Assembly: GCA_003131315.1 (NCBI GenBank)
Contig: PKUV01000177.1
Location: forward strand, 1 to 56,382
DNA from: Acidobacteriaceae bacterium
GTDB taxonomy: Bacteria; Acidobacteriota; Terriglobia; Terriglobales; Acidobacteriaceae
Direction: 5' to 3'
DNA length: 56,382 nt
In this document: positions 7,997 to 16,872 of the stretch, piece by piece
Position numbering within the stretch: the stretch's first letter is position 1
Layout: every line of letters starts with the position of its first letter
Translations under genes and position numbers: made by a program
Notes under the pieces: model-generated
What the model was told of the DNA's origin: nothing
The model's input: only the letters and a program-made list of their open reading frames with translations
The model's database searches: none

Positions 7997-9497
7997 CAGC
8001 CGTCTTCAGAAAGTCGTAATTTCCCGACGGATTCAGGGTTACGTTCCGCACACGGCGCGTGTGCACAAGCACGTTATCGAAATACCACAGGTTTATATAC
8101 GGGACATCTTGCGCCAGCACTTCCTGAACTTTGGCGTACAGTCGCTTGCGGGCATTCTGATCGGTTTGGCGGCGCGCCTCGTCGATCAGACTATCGATAC
8201 GCGGATTGGAATAAAAACCGCGATTTGCGCCTTTGGGCGGAAATCGGTTGGAGTGAAACGAATACTCGAAAATATCGGGGTCCTCGTTTCCCCCAATCCA
8301 GCGCAACGAATAAAGCTGGAAAGCGCCGCTGGTGACGTCGGCAAAAAATGTAGCGAACTCGAACGTGCGAATGTCGAGCACAATGCCCACATCCCGTAAT
8401 TGCTGCTGCAGCACCGCCGCCAGCAGCCGCGTGGACTCCTCCGTAGATGTCTTCATCGTCAGGTGAAAGCGAACGCCGTCGTGAGCCCGGTAGCCGGCAG
8501 CGTCGAGCATCTGGCGCGCTTTCTCTGGATTGTGCGGGTAGGCCGCCACGTCCTGGTCATACGCCCAGCTTTGCGGGGGGAGCACGCTCAGCGCCGGTTG
8601 CGCGAAGCCGCGCCAGATGTATTCGAGAAGAGGACCGCGGTCGATGGCATACGCGATCGCCTGGCGAACCCGCACATCCCGCAAGGTCGGATCGCGCAGG
8701 TTAAACGCGAGATAGGAAAGCACCGTGCCTGGCGCGCGCTCAACCTGCAAATTTGGCTCGCGCTCGAGCGCCACGATGGTGTCGGAAGTAAGCGCATTGA
8801 TCGCGGCATCGGCGCTGCCCTTGCGCAATTCTAGTGCCCGCGTCGTCGCGTCTGGCACAACGCTGAAGCGTACCCTGGCCAAGCGCGCCTTCGGCCCCCA
8901 GTAGTTGTCGTAGCGCTCGACGACAACTTCTTTATCTTGTTCGGCGCTGACAAACTTGAATGGCCCCGACCCGATCGGCCTGCGCGTGATCTCGTCGAGC
9001 GAGCCATAGGGCACAATTCCACTCGCCCCCTCCGAGAGATTCCACAGCAAGGTCGCGTTCGGTTCTTTCAGATGAAATACCACCGTGAACTCATCGGGCG
9101 CATCGATGCGCTCCACGAAACGGTAGGCCGCCGACTTCGTACTGCGAATCTTGCCTTCGAGCAGAGAGTCGAACGTCCACTTCACGTCGCGGGAAGTAAG
9201 CGGCCGCCCATCGTGAAACGTTACGCCGTGATGCAGTTGGAAGACGTAGGTCAACGGATCCGGAATCTCCCAATGCTCCGCCAGCCCGGGCTGAATATTT
9301 AAGTGCTCGTCGCGGGTCAGCAGCGCGTCGAAGAGGAGCTCGCCAATGCGCTCCGATTGTGCATCAATCCCCACCCGCGGGTCGAGATTCGTGGGACTGC
9401 TTTCAATGATCATCACCAGCGCGTTGGGATCGGGAGCTTGTGAGCAGGAGAGGAGAGGCAGCACCCATCCGGCAACAAATAACAAACAACTTGTCAT
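7980..9497 (-). CDS. Peptide-type ABC transporter substrate-binding lipoprotein
   Basis: A 505-residue member of solute-binding family 5 (oligopeptide/dipeptide/murein peptide binders). It starts MTSCLLFVAGWVLPLLSC, a lipoprotein signal with the acylated Cys in LLSC. Family motifs include TNLDPRVGIDAQSERIGELLFDAL, TYVFQLHHGVTFHDGRPLTSRDV, IGSGPF and VRQAIAYAIDR. No permease or ATPase gene is adjacent. It lies directly downstream of nagZ-anmK on the same strand, so binding cell-wall peptides is a reasonable inference. The ATG lies inside a 27-bp dispersed repeat (9493-9519), and longer upstream reading is only repeat sequence. The stop also lies in repeat sequence. Confidence 0.85.
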   Translation of the reverse strand: MTSCLLFVAGWVLPLLSCSQAPDPNALVMIIESSPTNLDPRVGIDAQSERIGELLFDALLTRDEHLNIQPGLAEHWEIPDPLTYVFQLHHGVTFHDGRPLTSRDVKWTFDSLLEGKIRSTKSAAYRFVERIDAPDEFTVVFHLKEPNATLLWNLSEGASGIVPYGSLDEITRRPIGSGPFKFVSAEQDKEVVVERYDNYWGPKARLARVRFSVVPDATTRALELRKGSADAAINALTSDTIVALEREPNLQVERAPGTVLSYLAFNLRDPTLRDVRVRQAIAYAIDRGPLLEYIWRGFAQPALSVLPPQSWAYDQDVAAYPHNPEKARQMLDAAGYRAHDGVRFHLTMKTSTEESTRLLAAVLQQQLRDVGIVLDIRTFEFATFFADVTSGAFQLYSLRWIGGNEDPDIFEYSFHSNRFPPKGANRGFYSNPRIDSLIDEARRQTDQNARKRLYAKVQEVLAQDVPYINLWYFDNVLVHTRRVRNVTLNPSGNYDFLKTAEISSQ

Positions 9498-9519
9498 CCT
9501 GAGCGAAGCGAAGGACCTG
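9493..9519 (+). repeat. 27-bp dispersed repeat, copy 1
   Basis: Starts GTCATCCTGAGCGAAGCGAA and ends GGACCTG. Identical copies are at 22491-22517 and 54599-54625, all in the plus orientation. Here the CAT within it supplies the ATG of the minus-strand binding protein. Confidence 0.92.
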
Positions 9520-9546
9520 CTTCTTGCGCGCTCTCGTACTGCTGCC

Positions 9547-10716
9547 TCACGCATACGAGATCTTTCCCAGGATTGCCGCCCGCTTCGCTCCCGTCGCCGA
9601 CGGCACATTGCTTGGCCGCCGATGCCACGTCTCATGCGCGAGCAGGGCAAAAGCCACTGCCTCCTTCGCTTCCGCCGGCAGGCCGAACTCATCCGAGAAA
9701 TGCAGTCCGATCCCCAGAGGTGCGATTTCATCGCGCAACATGGCCATTAGCGTCGGATTCCTCGTGCCTCCGCCCGAGACAATCATCTGGTGATCACGGC
9801 GCTTTCGGCGGGCTCCAAATCGCGGCAGCACGAATCGTTGAACCGCGTCCGCAATCGTTCGCGCCGTCAACGCCGTCGCCGTCGCCACCACGTCGGACTT
9901 ACTGGCGCCGTGGCATATCTGAAGAAATCGGCCCACATATTCGCGGCCAAATTCTTCGCGGCCCGCTGTACGCGGAGGCTTCTGCCGGAAAAAGTGCGCG
10001 CGCAGCAACTGCGCAATCACGCCATCCAGCACGCGCCCCGAGGCTGAGATTTTGCCGTCGCGGTCGTAGCGTTTCCCGAAAAGCTCTTCCATCACCGCAT
10101 CCATCACCATGTTGCCGGGGCCGGTGTCAAAAGCAAGCACCTGGCGGAGCGACGCGCCCGCGGGAATCGCCGTCAGATTCGCAATTCCGCCGATGTTCTG
10201 CGCAATGCGCCCCACGCGTTGGTCGCGATAGAGAGAGTAATCGAGAAAGGGAACCAACGGCGCACCCTTTCCGCCCGCTGCCATATCCGCGGGACGAAAA
10301 TCAGAGACCACCGGCACACCCAGCCGCGCCGCGATTACTGCGCCTTCGCCCGTTTGCCACGTCACCGCCAATTTTCGCCCGAGAAAGCGCGCCGCCACTC
10401 CCTGGTGATACAGCGTCTGTCCATGACAGCCCACCAGGTCAAGTTTCACGCGATGCTCGCGTGCAGTCTTTGCCACCGCCTCGGCGTAGAGTTCGCCCAG
10501 AAGAAAGTTCAGCCGCGCCAGATCCGCAACCCGCGCCAATTCCGCGTTCATCATTTCCAAGATCGCGCGTCGAACCGGGGCAGGGAACGGATACTCCGCG
10601 TGAGCAAGCAGTGTGTGGCGCGGACACTCCTGTCCGCGTGCCGACAGTCGCACGAGAGCCACATTGATTCCGTCCGCCGAGGTACCGCTCATCACGCCGG
10701 CAATAATCATGCTCAT
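9547..10716 (-). CDS. anmK: Anhydro-N-acetylmuramic acid kinase
   Basis: A 389-residue sugar kinase that phosphorylates and opens 1,6-anhydroMurNAc to MurNAc-6-phosphate during cell-wall recycling. Family motifs: GVMSGTSADGINVALV at the N-terminus (phosphate loop), GCHGQTLYHQ, DFRPADMAAGGKGAPLVP, NIGGIANLT, FDTGPGNMVMD and IVSGGGTRNP. The start overlaps the stop of nagZ by four bases (ATGA), indicating translational coupling. Residues encoded near 10617-10635 come from a GC-rich palindrome (CGGACA-CTCC-TGTCCG), a repeat insertion in the coding region that keeps the frame. The C-terminal tail (from HRRPSNVPSATG) is slightly longer than usual. Confidence 0.95.
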   Translation of the reverse strand: MSMIIAGVMSGTSADGINVALVRLSARGQECPRHTLLAHAEYPFPAPVRRAILEMMNAELARVADLARLNFLLGELYAEAVAKTAREHRVKLDLVGCHGQTLYHQGVAARFLGRKLAVTWQTGEGAVIAARLGVPVVSDFRPADMAAGGKGAPLVPFLDYSLYRDQRVGRIAQNIGGIANLTAIPAGASLRQVLAFDTGPGNMVMDAVMEELFGKRYDRDGKISASGRVLDGVIAQLLRAHFFRQKPPRTAGREEFGREYVGRFLQICHGASKSDVVATATALTARTIADAVQRFVLPRFGARRKRRDHQMIVSGGGTRNPTLMAMLRDEIAPLGIGLHFSDEFGLPAEAKEAVAFALLAHETWHRRPSNVPSATGAKRAAILGKISYA

Positions 10717-11849
10717 GCGCGTTCCTCGCGAGCAAACGTAGCCAGCCGGATCTCTTCACCGAATTCCCAGAGCTGTCGCGTCAGTTTCTCAACTCGTGCG
10801 GAAGAGGGAGCGGGAATGCGGCGCTTTGCCAACGACTTCTCCTTGAACGCCAGCACACGCCGCGCCGATTCCCGCACGCGGCGGGCAAATCTGCCGTCGC
10901 GCTCCGCCTCGCGAACAACCGCTTCGTGCGCGCGCAGAATGAAATCTTCCTGATGGCAGATCAGGCCAAGATCGCCCCCGGCGCGGATGTGCCCGATCAT
11001 CGCCTGTTCGATCGGACCGGCCGCCAGTACGCCGCCCATCTCCAGATCGTCGGAGCAGATCAGGCCCCGATAGCCAATCTTCTTGCGGAGAATGTCGGCG
11101 ATCCACTTCTTCGAGAGCGATGCCGGAGTGCGTTCCTTGGTCACCGCCGGATAAGCCGCGTGCGAAACCATGACGAACGGCAATTCGCGCCGCAGCAAGC
11201 GGTAGGGAACCAGATCCTGCTCCCACAATTTGCGTAGCGGCTTTTCGACGCTGGGGAGTTCATGGTGCGTATCGAGCGTGGCCTCGCCCAGTCCGGGGAA
11301 GTGCTTGCCGCAGCCGAGCACGCCCGATTCGCGCAGCCCGCGCAGAAACTCGCGCGCGTAGGCAACCACCTGCTTCGGATCGGCCGAAACCGCCCGCGAA
11401 CTCATCACCGAACGCGAAGCCTCGTAGGCCAAGTCGAGCACCGGGGCAAAATCCACGTTGAAGCCAAGCGCCCGGCAGTTCTCGCCGATCACGCGTCCAT
11501 GCTTGCGAAAGAGCGTGCGGCTGCCCGTGGCAAAAACCTCCGCCGGAGAAGGCGCCGAACCGATCACGTTGCGAAAGCGGTCCACCGTGCCGCCTTCAAG
11601 GTCCAGGCAAGTGAAAAGTGGCGTGGCAACGCACTTCTGGCATTCGCGCAGAAGAGCGTGCGTCTGCGCAGCTCCGGTGATGTTGCGGGCAAACAAAATC
11701 ACGCCCGCCGGCTGAATCTTCGCGAGCAGGGCAGCGAGGCGCGGAGACATCTCGATCCCGTCGAAGCCGATGATTAGGAGTTGGCCGATGTTGAGTTTCA
11801 ATTCTCTTCTCGTTAATGTCTGACTTAGGGAAACCTTCCGTCTGTCCAC
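10713..11849 (-). CDS. nagZ: Beta-N-acetylhexosaminidase, glycoside hydrolase family 3
   Basis: About 378 residues. NagZ removes GlcNAc from GlcNAc-anhydroMurNAc peptides released from murein, producing the substrate of AnmK encoded next. GH3 motifs: GFDGIEMS, LDLEGGTVDRFR, DFAPVLDL, KHFPGLGEATLDTHHELP with the catalytic Asp-His loop, and the nucleophile region CSDDLEMGG. No signal peptide, so it is cytoplasmic like other NagZ. The GTG at 11849 overlaps the upstream TAG by one base with GGCGAGG before it; a TTG 17 codons later, with GAGAAGAGAA ahead, is a plausible alternative. Confidence 0.92.
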   Translation of the reverse strand: MDRRKVSLSQTLTRRELKLNIGQLLIIGFDGIEMSPRLAALLAKIQPAGVILFARNITGAAQTHALLRECQKCVATPLFTCLDLEGGTVDRFRNVIGSAPSPAEVFATGSRTLFRKHGRVIGENCRALGFNVDFAPVLDLAYEASRSVMSSRAVSADPKQVVAYAREFLRGLRESGVLGCGKHFPGLGEATLDTHHELPSVEKPLRKLWEQDLVPYRLLRRELPFVMVSHAAYPAVTKERTPASLSKKWIADILRKKIGYRGLICSDDLEMGGVLAAGPIEQAMIGHIRAGGDLGLICHQEDFILRAHEAVVREAERDGRFARRVRESARRVLAFKEKSLAKRRIPAPSSARVEKLTRQLWEFGEEIRLATFAREERA

Positions 11850-12454
11850 TAGCCTCGCCAGCCGCTTGGACCCCCCAGTTGGATGTCTTTCCGCAGCTCC
11901 TCTGCACGTACCATAACCTGCTCCACAATTTCCGCGGAAAAGGCTCCCTTGGACCCTCGCGAATGCGCGTATGCGGGGAAAAGTCTGACTGTCTCTATGG
12001 CTTCGCTTGCCTCAGCATTCCTGCCGGCGTGAACGAGTAGATCGGCAACATCCAGAAGAACCATAGGGTTCAAGCCGCATAGCCAAGCCTTCAGATATGT
12101 CGATAAATTCTCCTTCCAGTCCTCTGGAAGTTTGTCCCCGAATCTCCATGCGCCATCCGCTAATCGCCTGAGTCCTTGTTCAGCTAACATTCGCCGAATA
12201 TCCTCTACATGGTTAGGGTGAATGGCCATCTTATCTCCCCCACGCTCTCTCGCCACTTCATCGCCGATACGCTGAAATTGGGATAGAGAAAAGTCGATGG
12301 CTTCGTTCTCTCCTTCTGTATAGCCAGGCGGGCCATTCCGCCAGTCGGGAAGAGGTAAGCTCTGCGTAAGTCTCTTTATTAGAGTTGTTCCTGAATCGAG
12401 ATACGATTCAGGCGTCGATTCTTGTGCCCCGGAGACCTTGTTGAACAGCCCCAT
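11849..12454 (-). CDS. Conserved-looking protein of unknown function
   Basis: A 201-residue soluble protein I do not recognise. No signal peptide or membrane segment. It is acidic and helical in character, with segments such as AEASEAIETVRLFPAYAHSRG near the C-terminus that resemble a TPR-like helix pair. It lies 27 bases downstream of the small Cys-rich gene on the same strand and touches the start of nagZ. AT content (about half) is higher than in nagZ and mutS on either side, suggesting that this pair arrived separately. Function unknown. Confidence 0.6.
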   Translation of the reverse strand: MGLFNKVSGAQESTPESYLDSGTTLIKRLTQSLPLPDWRNGPPGYTEGENEAIDFSLSQFQRIGDEVARERGGDKMAIHPNHVEDIRRMLAEQGLRRLADGAWRFGDKLPEDWKENLSTYLKAWLCGLNPMVLLDVADLLVHAGRNAEASEAIETVRLFPAYAHSRGSKGAFSAEIVEQVMVRAEELRKDIQLGGPSGWRG

Positions 12455-12481
12455 CTTTTGCTCCTTGATTCGGGCAAATGT

Positions 12482-12823
12482 TCACAACTCGGGGAGAAAA
12501 GCACGATCCGTCGCCCTGGACCGCTCGCAGCCATCTATGCAGCAGCGCCAGATTAAGCGATCTTCTTGAACGCTTTCCACGAACATCGCCCCTTCCTCGC
12601 ATCCGATGAAGTTTCTGCTCGCAGGATCGATCATACCGTTGGAAACGGTTATGTATCCTCCCGAATCGAAGGAACGAGTGCAGCCCTGAACAGGGCAGCG
12701 AAACGGGTCCCAAGTCCATTCATCCGACCCTCCCATCTTCGCCTTCACACGAACCGCTTCCATTTCAACCAAATGCTTATCACATAGGGGTTTGATATCG
12801 CATTTCAGTTTTGGCGCCGACAT
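12482..12823 (-). CDS. Small Cys-rich (zinc-ribbon-like) protein
   Basis: A 113-residue protein with eight cysteines: Cys8, Cys14 (with His17), Cys43 and Cys48 (CPVQGC), Cys75, and Cys94, Cys95 and Cys99 (CCIDGC). The spacing suggests one or two zinc-binding ribbons. I do not recognise the family. ATG at 12823, preceded on its strand by GGGAGAAACTCT. It forms a pair with the 201-residue gene downstream, and both are AT-richer than their neighbours. It could be a DNA-, RNA- or protein-binding factor, but nothing here decides it. Confidence 0.6.
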   Translation of the reverse strand: MSAPKLKCDIKPLCDKHLVEMEAVRVKAKMGGSDEWTWDPFRCPVQGCTRSFDSGGYITVSNGMIDPASRNFIGCEEGAMFVESVQEDRLIWRCCIDGCERSRATDRAFLPEL

Positions 12824-12886
12824 AGAGTTTCTCCCTGGGCTGCTATTCTGATTTCCCTGCTTTCCTCGGACTCCGCGTCTCGGCGG

Positions 12887-15736
12887 TTAGATTTCTTTCT
12901 TCAGCTCCGCCAGCAAGTTTAGCGCCTCCAGCGGCGTCAGACGGTTCAAATCGACTTCGCGCAGCTTTTCCAGCACCGGCTGCGAGAGCGGCGTGAAGAT
13001 GGTCAACTGCGTCGGACGCTCCGGTTCGGCACCCGGCGTCAGATGTTCCGAAAGCCGGCGCTCGGACGATTCATGCTCCGCCAGCACCTCGCGCGCACGC
13101 ACTACGACTTCGTTCGGCAGTCCCGCCAGCTTCGCGACTTCGATTCCGTAGCTGCGGTCGGCAGCGCCCGGCTCGACCCGGCGCAGAAAAACGACGCTGC
13201 CGCCGGTTTCCTTGACGGATACGTGATAGTTTTTCACGCCACTCAATTGCTCCGCCAATTCGGTTAACTCGAAATAGTGTGTGGCAAACAAAGTCTTGGC
13301 GCGTACTCGCGCATGCAGATACTCGATCGCGGCCCACGCGATCGCCAGGCCGTCATAGGTGGAAGTGCCTCGGCCGACTTCATCCAACAGGATCAACGAC
13401 CGCGCCGTCGCAGTGTGCAGAATCGCCGCCGTCTCCGTCATCTCGACCATAAACGTCGATCGCCCTCGGGCCAGGTTGTCGCTCGCGCCAATGCGCGTGA
13501 ACACGCGGTCCACAATGCCCAGCCGCACGGCACGCGCGGGAACGAACGAGCCCATCTGCGCCATGATCACGATCAGCGCCGCCTGCCGCAGATAGGTACT
13601 CTTGCCGCCCATGTTCGGTCCGGTCAGCACGATGATGTTGTGCGTCATATTGTGCAGGTCCAAAGACGAATTCAGAAACAGATCGTTCGGAACGAACCGC
13701 TCGCTCCCTGCCGCCAGTTCCTGAAGTTCGATCACCGGATGACGTCCTTCGACAATCTCCAAATCGCCCGCGTGCTCGGCCTCGTCAGCTGGCTCGAACC
13801 GCGGCCGGCAGTAATTCCGCAGGGCCGCAATGTGTGCCAGGCAGCCGAGTACATCCACTTCCGCCAGTGCCAGCGCGGTTTGCCGGATGCGCTTGGCCTC
13901 GGCCGCAATGGCGGAACGCAAGTCGGCAAACAGACGGCGCTCGATTTCGACAATCTTCTCCTGGGCATCCAGAATCTTGGACTCATACTCTTTCAGTTCC
14001 GGAGTCGTGAAGCGCTCGGCATTCACCAGCGTCTGCTTGCGTTCGTAGTCGGCGGGCGAGAGGTGCAGGTTCGCCTTCGAAATCTCAATGTAGTAGCCAA
14101 AAATGGAATTGAACTTTACCTTCAGCGATCCAATCCCCGTCCGTTCCCGTTCACGCAACTCCACATGCGCCAGGTACTGCTTCGAGTTGCGGCTCAGGTC
14201 GCGGAGTTCGTCCAGATCTTTGTCCACGCCCGGGGCGATCACCCCGCCATCGCTCAGCGTGAGCGGCGGCTCCGGAACCAACGTGCAATCGATCTTCTCC
14301 CGCAGATCGCCCAGTTCGTCGATCAGTCCATGCAGCGTGCCCAGCCGAGACGCAGGCACGGATGGGTGCGTGATTTTCTCAGTCGTCCCTCCGGGACTTG
14401 AATTGCTTGCTCCGCTTTTCCCAGCGCTGAAGCGCTGGGCTAAGTTAGTTCGCCCCTCCGGGGCGGGATTGTCGAGTAGTGTCCCCGATAGCTCAGTCAA
14501 CACCGTTCGCACCTTGGGAATTCGTGCGAGCGATGCAGCTAGGGCCAGCACGTCCCGTGGATTCGCGGTTTCCAGCGTGACCCGGCTGAGCAGACGTTCC
14601 AGGTCAAGAATTCCATCCAGCGACCGCCGCAACTCTTCGCGCCGCACCGTGTCCTTGACCTGCACCTCAACCGAATCCAGTCGGCCATCGATCTCGGCCC
14701 GATCCAAAGACGGGCGCAGCATCCATGTACGCAGCAAGCGCTTGCCCATCGGAGTGACGGTCGCATCGAGGCAGCGGAACAGAGTCACTCCGGCATCCGT
14801 TCCCGCGAATAGGGGTTCGATCAATTCCAGGTTGCGCACCGTCACGGCATCGAGCACCAGGCAATTCTGACGCTCGTAGAAGCCGATGCGGTCCACATGA
14901 TCGAGCGTGCCGCGCTGCGTTGACCGGATGTAATATAAAATGGCCCCCGCCGCTGAAGCCGCCGCGCGTTTGCCCGCCAACCCGAAGCCCTCCAGCGAGA
15001 GCACGCCGAAGTGATTCTCCAGCAGCGGAATGGCGTGATCGGGAGCGAAGATCCAGTCGTCTAGAGGAGTCTCCGCCCAGCCCCCGCCAGAGACCCGAGC
15101 GACAGGCGCGGTGCCTGTGGAGGGACGGGCGTCTCGCCCGTCCAAGGGAGCGAAGGTCCGCAATTGGACTCCAGCAGCCCGCTCCAGCAAAGGAGCTGAA
15201 GACCCATATAACACCTCTCTTGGCCGCAATTGCTCAAGTTCTTCTTGAATACGGCGTCCGGCCGACTCGCCCACAAACTCCGTCGCTCGAAACTCGCCGG
15301 TCGAAAGATCCAGCGCCGCAAAACCCACGCGATCCCCAACCGTCGCCACCGCCGCCAGAAAGTTGTTCTCCTCCGCGTTCAGCGACGAATCCGCCGCCGT
15401 GCCCGGAGTGACGACGCGCGTCACCTCGCGCCGCACCAGCTTCTTCGCCAGGCGGGGGTCTTCCACCTGTTCGCAGACCGCGACCTTGAACCCGCGCCGG
15501 ATCAGTTTTGCGATGTAGCCGTCGGCGGCGTGGTAAGGCACGCCACACATGGGGATGGCCACGCCCTTTTCTTTATTGCGCGAGGTCAGCGTGATCTGTA
15601 ACTCGCGCGCGGCCAGCACCGCGTCGTCGAAGAAAAGCTCGTAGAAATCCCCCAGCCGGAAGAACAGCAGAGCGTTGGGATGCTCCTTCTTGATGGCGGC
15701 ATATTGCCGCATCAGCGGCGTCGAGGGCTCGGACAT
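12887..15736 (-). CDS. mutS: DNA mismatch repair ATPase MutS
   Basis: A 949-residue MutS, which binds mismatches and recruits MutL. The N-terminal mismatch-binding domain has [11 protein letters not shown] (Phe-x-Glu motif, 31-33). The ATPase domain has Walker [14 protein letters not shown] near residue 705, [14 protein letters not shown] and [11 protein letters not shown]. The protein is about 80-100 residues longer than usual because two blocks of repeat DNA are inserted in frame: around residues 198-222 (Pro/Gly/Ala-rich) and 418-457 (from [10 protein letters not shown] to the SPGG region). Both fall between conserved domains, so activity may be retained. No Shine-Dalgarno sequence precedes the ATG, which lies just beyond an octamer palindrome. 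Confidence 0.95.
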   Translation of the reverse strand: MSEPSTPLMRQYAAIKKEHPNALLFFRLGDFYELFFDDAVLAARELQITLTSRNKEKGVAIPMCGVPYHAADGYIAKLIRRGFKVAVCEQVEDPRLAKKLVRREVTRVVTPGTAADSSLNAEENNFLAAVATVGDRVGFAALDLSTGEFRATEFVGESAGRRIQEELEQLRPREVLYGSSAPLLERAAGVQLRTFAPLDGRDARPSTGTAPVARVSGGGWAETPLDDWIFAPDHAIPLLENHFGVLSLEGFGLAGKRAAASAAGAILYYIRSTQRGTLDHVDRIGFYERQNCLVLDAVTVRNLELIEPLFAGTDAGVTLFRCLDATVTPMGKRLLRTWMLRPSLDRAEIDGRLDSVEVQVKDTVRREELRRSLDGILDLERLLSRVTLETANPRDVLALAASLARIPKVRTVLTELSGTLLDNPAPEGRTNLAQRFSAGKSGASNSSPGGTTEKITHPSVPASRLGTLHGLIDELGDLREKIDCTLVPEPPLTLSDGGVIAPGVDKDLDELRDLSRNSKQYLAHVELRERERTGIGSLKVKFNSIFGYYIEISKANLHLSPADYERKQTLVNAERFTTPELKEYESKILDAQEKIVEIERRLFADLRSAIAAEAKRIRQTALALAEVDVLGCLAHIAALRNYCRPRFEPADEAEHAGDLEIVEGRHPVIELQELAAGSERFVPNDLFLNSSLDLHNMTHNIIVLTGPNMGGKSTYLRQAALIVIMAQMGSFVPARAVRLGIVDRVFTRIGASDNLARGRSTFMVEMTETAAILHTATARSLILLDEVGRGTSTYDGLAIAWAAIEYLHARVRAKTLFATHYFELTELAEQLSGVKNYHVSVKETGGSVVFLRRVEPGAADRSYGIEVAKLAGLPNEVVVRAREVLAEHESSERRLSEHLTPGAEPERPTQLTIFTPLSQPVLEKLREVDLNRLTPLEALNLLAELKKEI
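14385..14465. repeat. Three-hairpin repeat cassette inside mutS
   Basis: Three perfect hairpins in 81 bases: GTCCC-TCC-GGGAC (14385-14397), CCCAGCGCT-GA-AGCGCTGGG (14420-14439) and CGCCCC-TCC-GGGGCG (14451-14465). They are translated in frame as part of mutS. The architecture resembles intergenic repeats common in Acidobacteriota (from memory, not searched). Confidence 0.85.
15102..15143. repeat. Two-hairpin GC-rich repeat inside mutS
   Basis: ACAGGC-GCGGT-GCCTGT (15102-15118) followed by GGACGGGCG-TCT-CGCCCGTCC (15123-15143), within the mutS coding region. The second hairpin belongs to the same family as palindromes at 44185, 45831 and 52869. Confidence 0.85.
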
Positions 15737-15747
15737 AGGACAATATG

Positions 15748-15862
15748 TGATTGGTAATTTGTAATGGGTAATTTGGTAATTTGCAATTCGCCGCTGGAGC
15801 AGGGAGACCGAAGCGCCGGAAAGGCTTTTAAATTACAAATCACCAATTGCAAATTACAAATT
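15748..15862. repeat. TAATTTG-type phased inverted repeat
   Basis: Lies between the divergent mutS and galT. The left arm (15748-15789) has repeated GGTAATTT and TAATTTGC units; the right arm (15831-15862) is rich in AAATTACA and includes the approximate complement (ATTGGTAATTTGTAAT against ATTGGTGATTTGTAAT). It ends 10 bases from the mutS start and about 20 from that of galT. Confidence 0.75.
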
Positions 15863-15882
15863 CTTTTGTTCTCCTTACTGCC

Positions 15883-16869
15883 ATGGAACTCCGCAAAGAT
15901 CCCATCACCCGCTCCTGGGTGATCACCGGTGACGATGTCATCGAGCCCACTCCACGCACCCAAGCATGCCGGTTTTGCGGTCCCTCCGCCGAGCCAGCCC
16001 AAGTCATCGCCAACCTGCCCGGCGTGGATGGCAGCGCGTGGTCGGCGCGTTCTGTCGTCCATCCGCATGCGCTCTATCACATCGAAGGCGAGGCGGCCCG
16101 CCGCGGCGACGGCCTCTACGACCGCATGGGATCGGTCGGCGCTCACGAAGTTCTGCTCGAAAATCCCCGCCACGACGGCCATCTCTGGAATGCGAGCGAC
16201 GTCGAAGTCGAACAGTTCCTGCGTCTGGCCGCCCTGCGGATTCAGGATTTGAAGCGCGACAGCCGGTTGAAGTACGTCAGCATTTTCAAGAATCACGGCG
16301 AAGGAGCCGGACAGGAGTTTGACCACCCCACTTCCCAGCTGACCGCAACGCCTTTCGTGCCGCGCCGCGTCCTCTACGAACTCCGCGCTGGACGCGACTA
16401 TTACGAGAGCAAAGAGCGCTGCGTCTTCTGCGACATTCTGGCGCAGGAGGAGCGTCAGAGCCTGCGCATCCTCGAAATTCGCGGAGACTACGTGGCCTTC
16501 TGCCCCTATGCTCCGCGCGTCCCCTACGAAACCTGGATTATGCCGCGCAGCCATGAAGCTTCCTTTGAGCGCACCGGTTCATCGCGCGTGGGCAGCGTGA
16601 CCGATCTCGCCGCGCTCCTGCGGCGCACCCTGCAACGTATCCGCACCGTCACGGAAGCCTTCCACCTCGTGCTCCACACCTCGCCCAACAGCCAACATCC
16701 TTCGGCAACACTGGGATATTGGAAAACACTCGATGACGATTACCACTGGCACATCGAAATCCTGCCTATTCTCGAGGCCAAGGCACGGTCCTACACTTTC
16801 AAAGAGATTTATTATTCTCCGGTCACCTCCGAGACCGCAGTCAAACGCCTGCGAGAGGCAAGAATCTGA
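15883..16869 (+). CDS. Galactose-1-phosphate uridylyltransferase family protein
   Basis: A 328-residue HIT-superfamily nucleotidyl transferase of the GalT type. Zinc-site cysteines appear in CRFCGP (near residue 31) and CVFCD (near 185). It opens MELRKDPITRSWVITG, as GalT relatives do. The active-site motif, normally His-Pro-His-x-Gln, reads HWHIE here (after YWKTLDDDY), so the nucleophile His is kept but the flanking Pro and Gln are changed. It may use another sugar or nucleotide, as in ADP-glucose phosphorylases. The ATG at 15883 is chosen because the family begins there; upstream is repeat DNA without a Shine-Dalgarno sequence. The beta-lactamase-like gene follows after three bases. Confidence 0.85.
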   Translation: MELRKDPITRSWVITGDDVIEPTPRTQACRFCGPSAEPAQVIANLPGVDGSAWSARSVVHPHALYHIEGEAARRGDGLYDRMGSVGAHEVLLENPRHDGHLWNASDVEVEQFLRLAALRIQDLKRDSRLKYVSIFKNHGEGAGQEFDHPTSQLTATPFVPRRVLYELRAGRDYYESKERCVFCDILAQEERQSLRILEIRGDYVAFCPYAPRVPYETWIMPRSHEASFERTGSSRVGSVTDLAALLRRTLQRIRTVTEAFHLVLHTSPNSQHPSATLGYWKTLDDDYHWHIEILPILEAKARSYTFKEIYYSPVTSETAVKRLREARI

Positions 16870-16872
16870 TCC

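Noticed and set aside
9498-9731. Longer start for the peptide-binding lipoprotein
   Set aside because: It would overlap anmK and consists of Arg/Ser-rich shadow and repeat translation; a lipoprotein signal starts at 9497.
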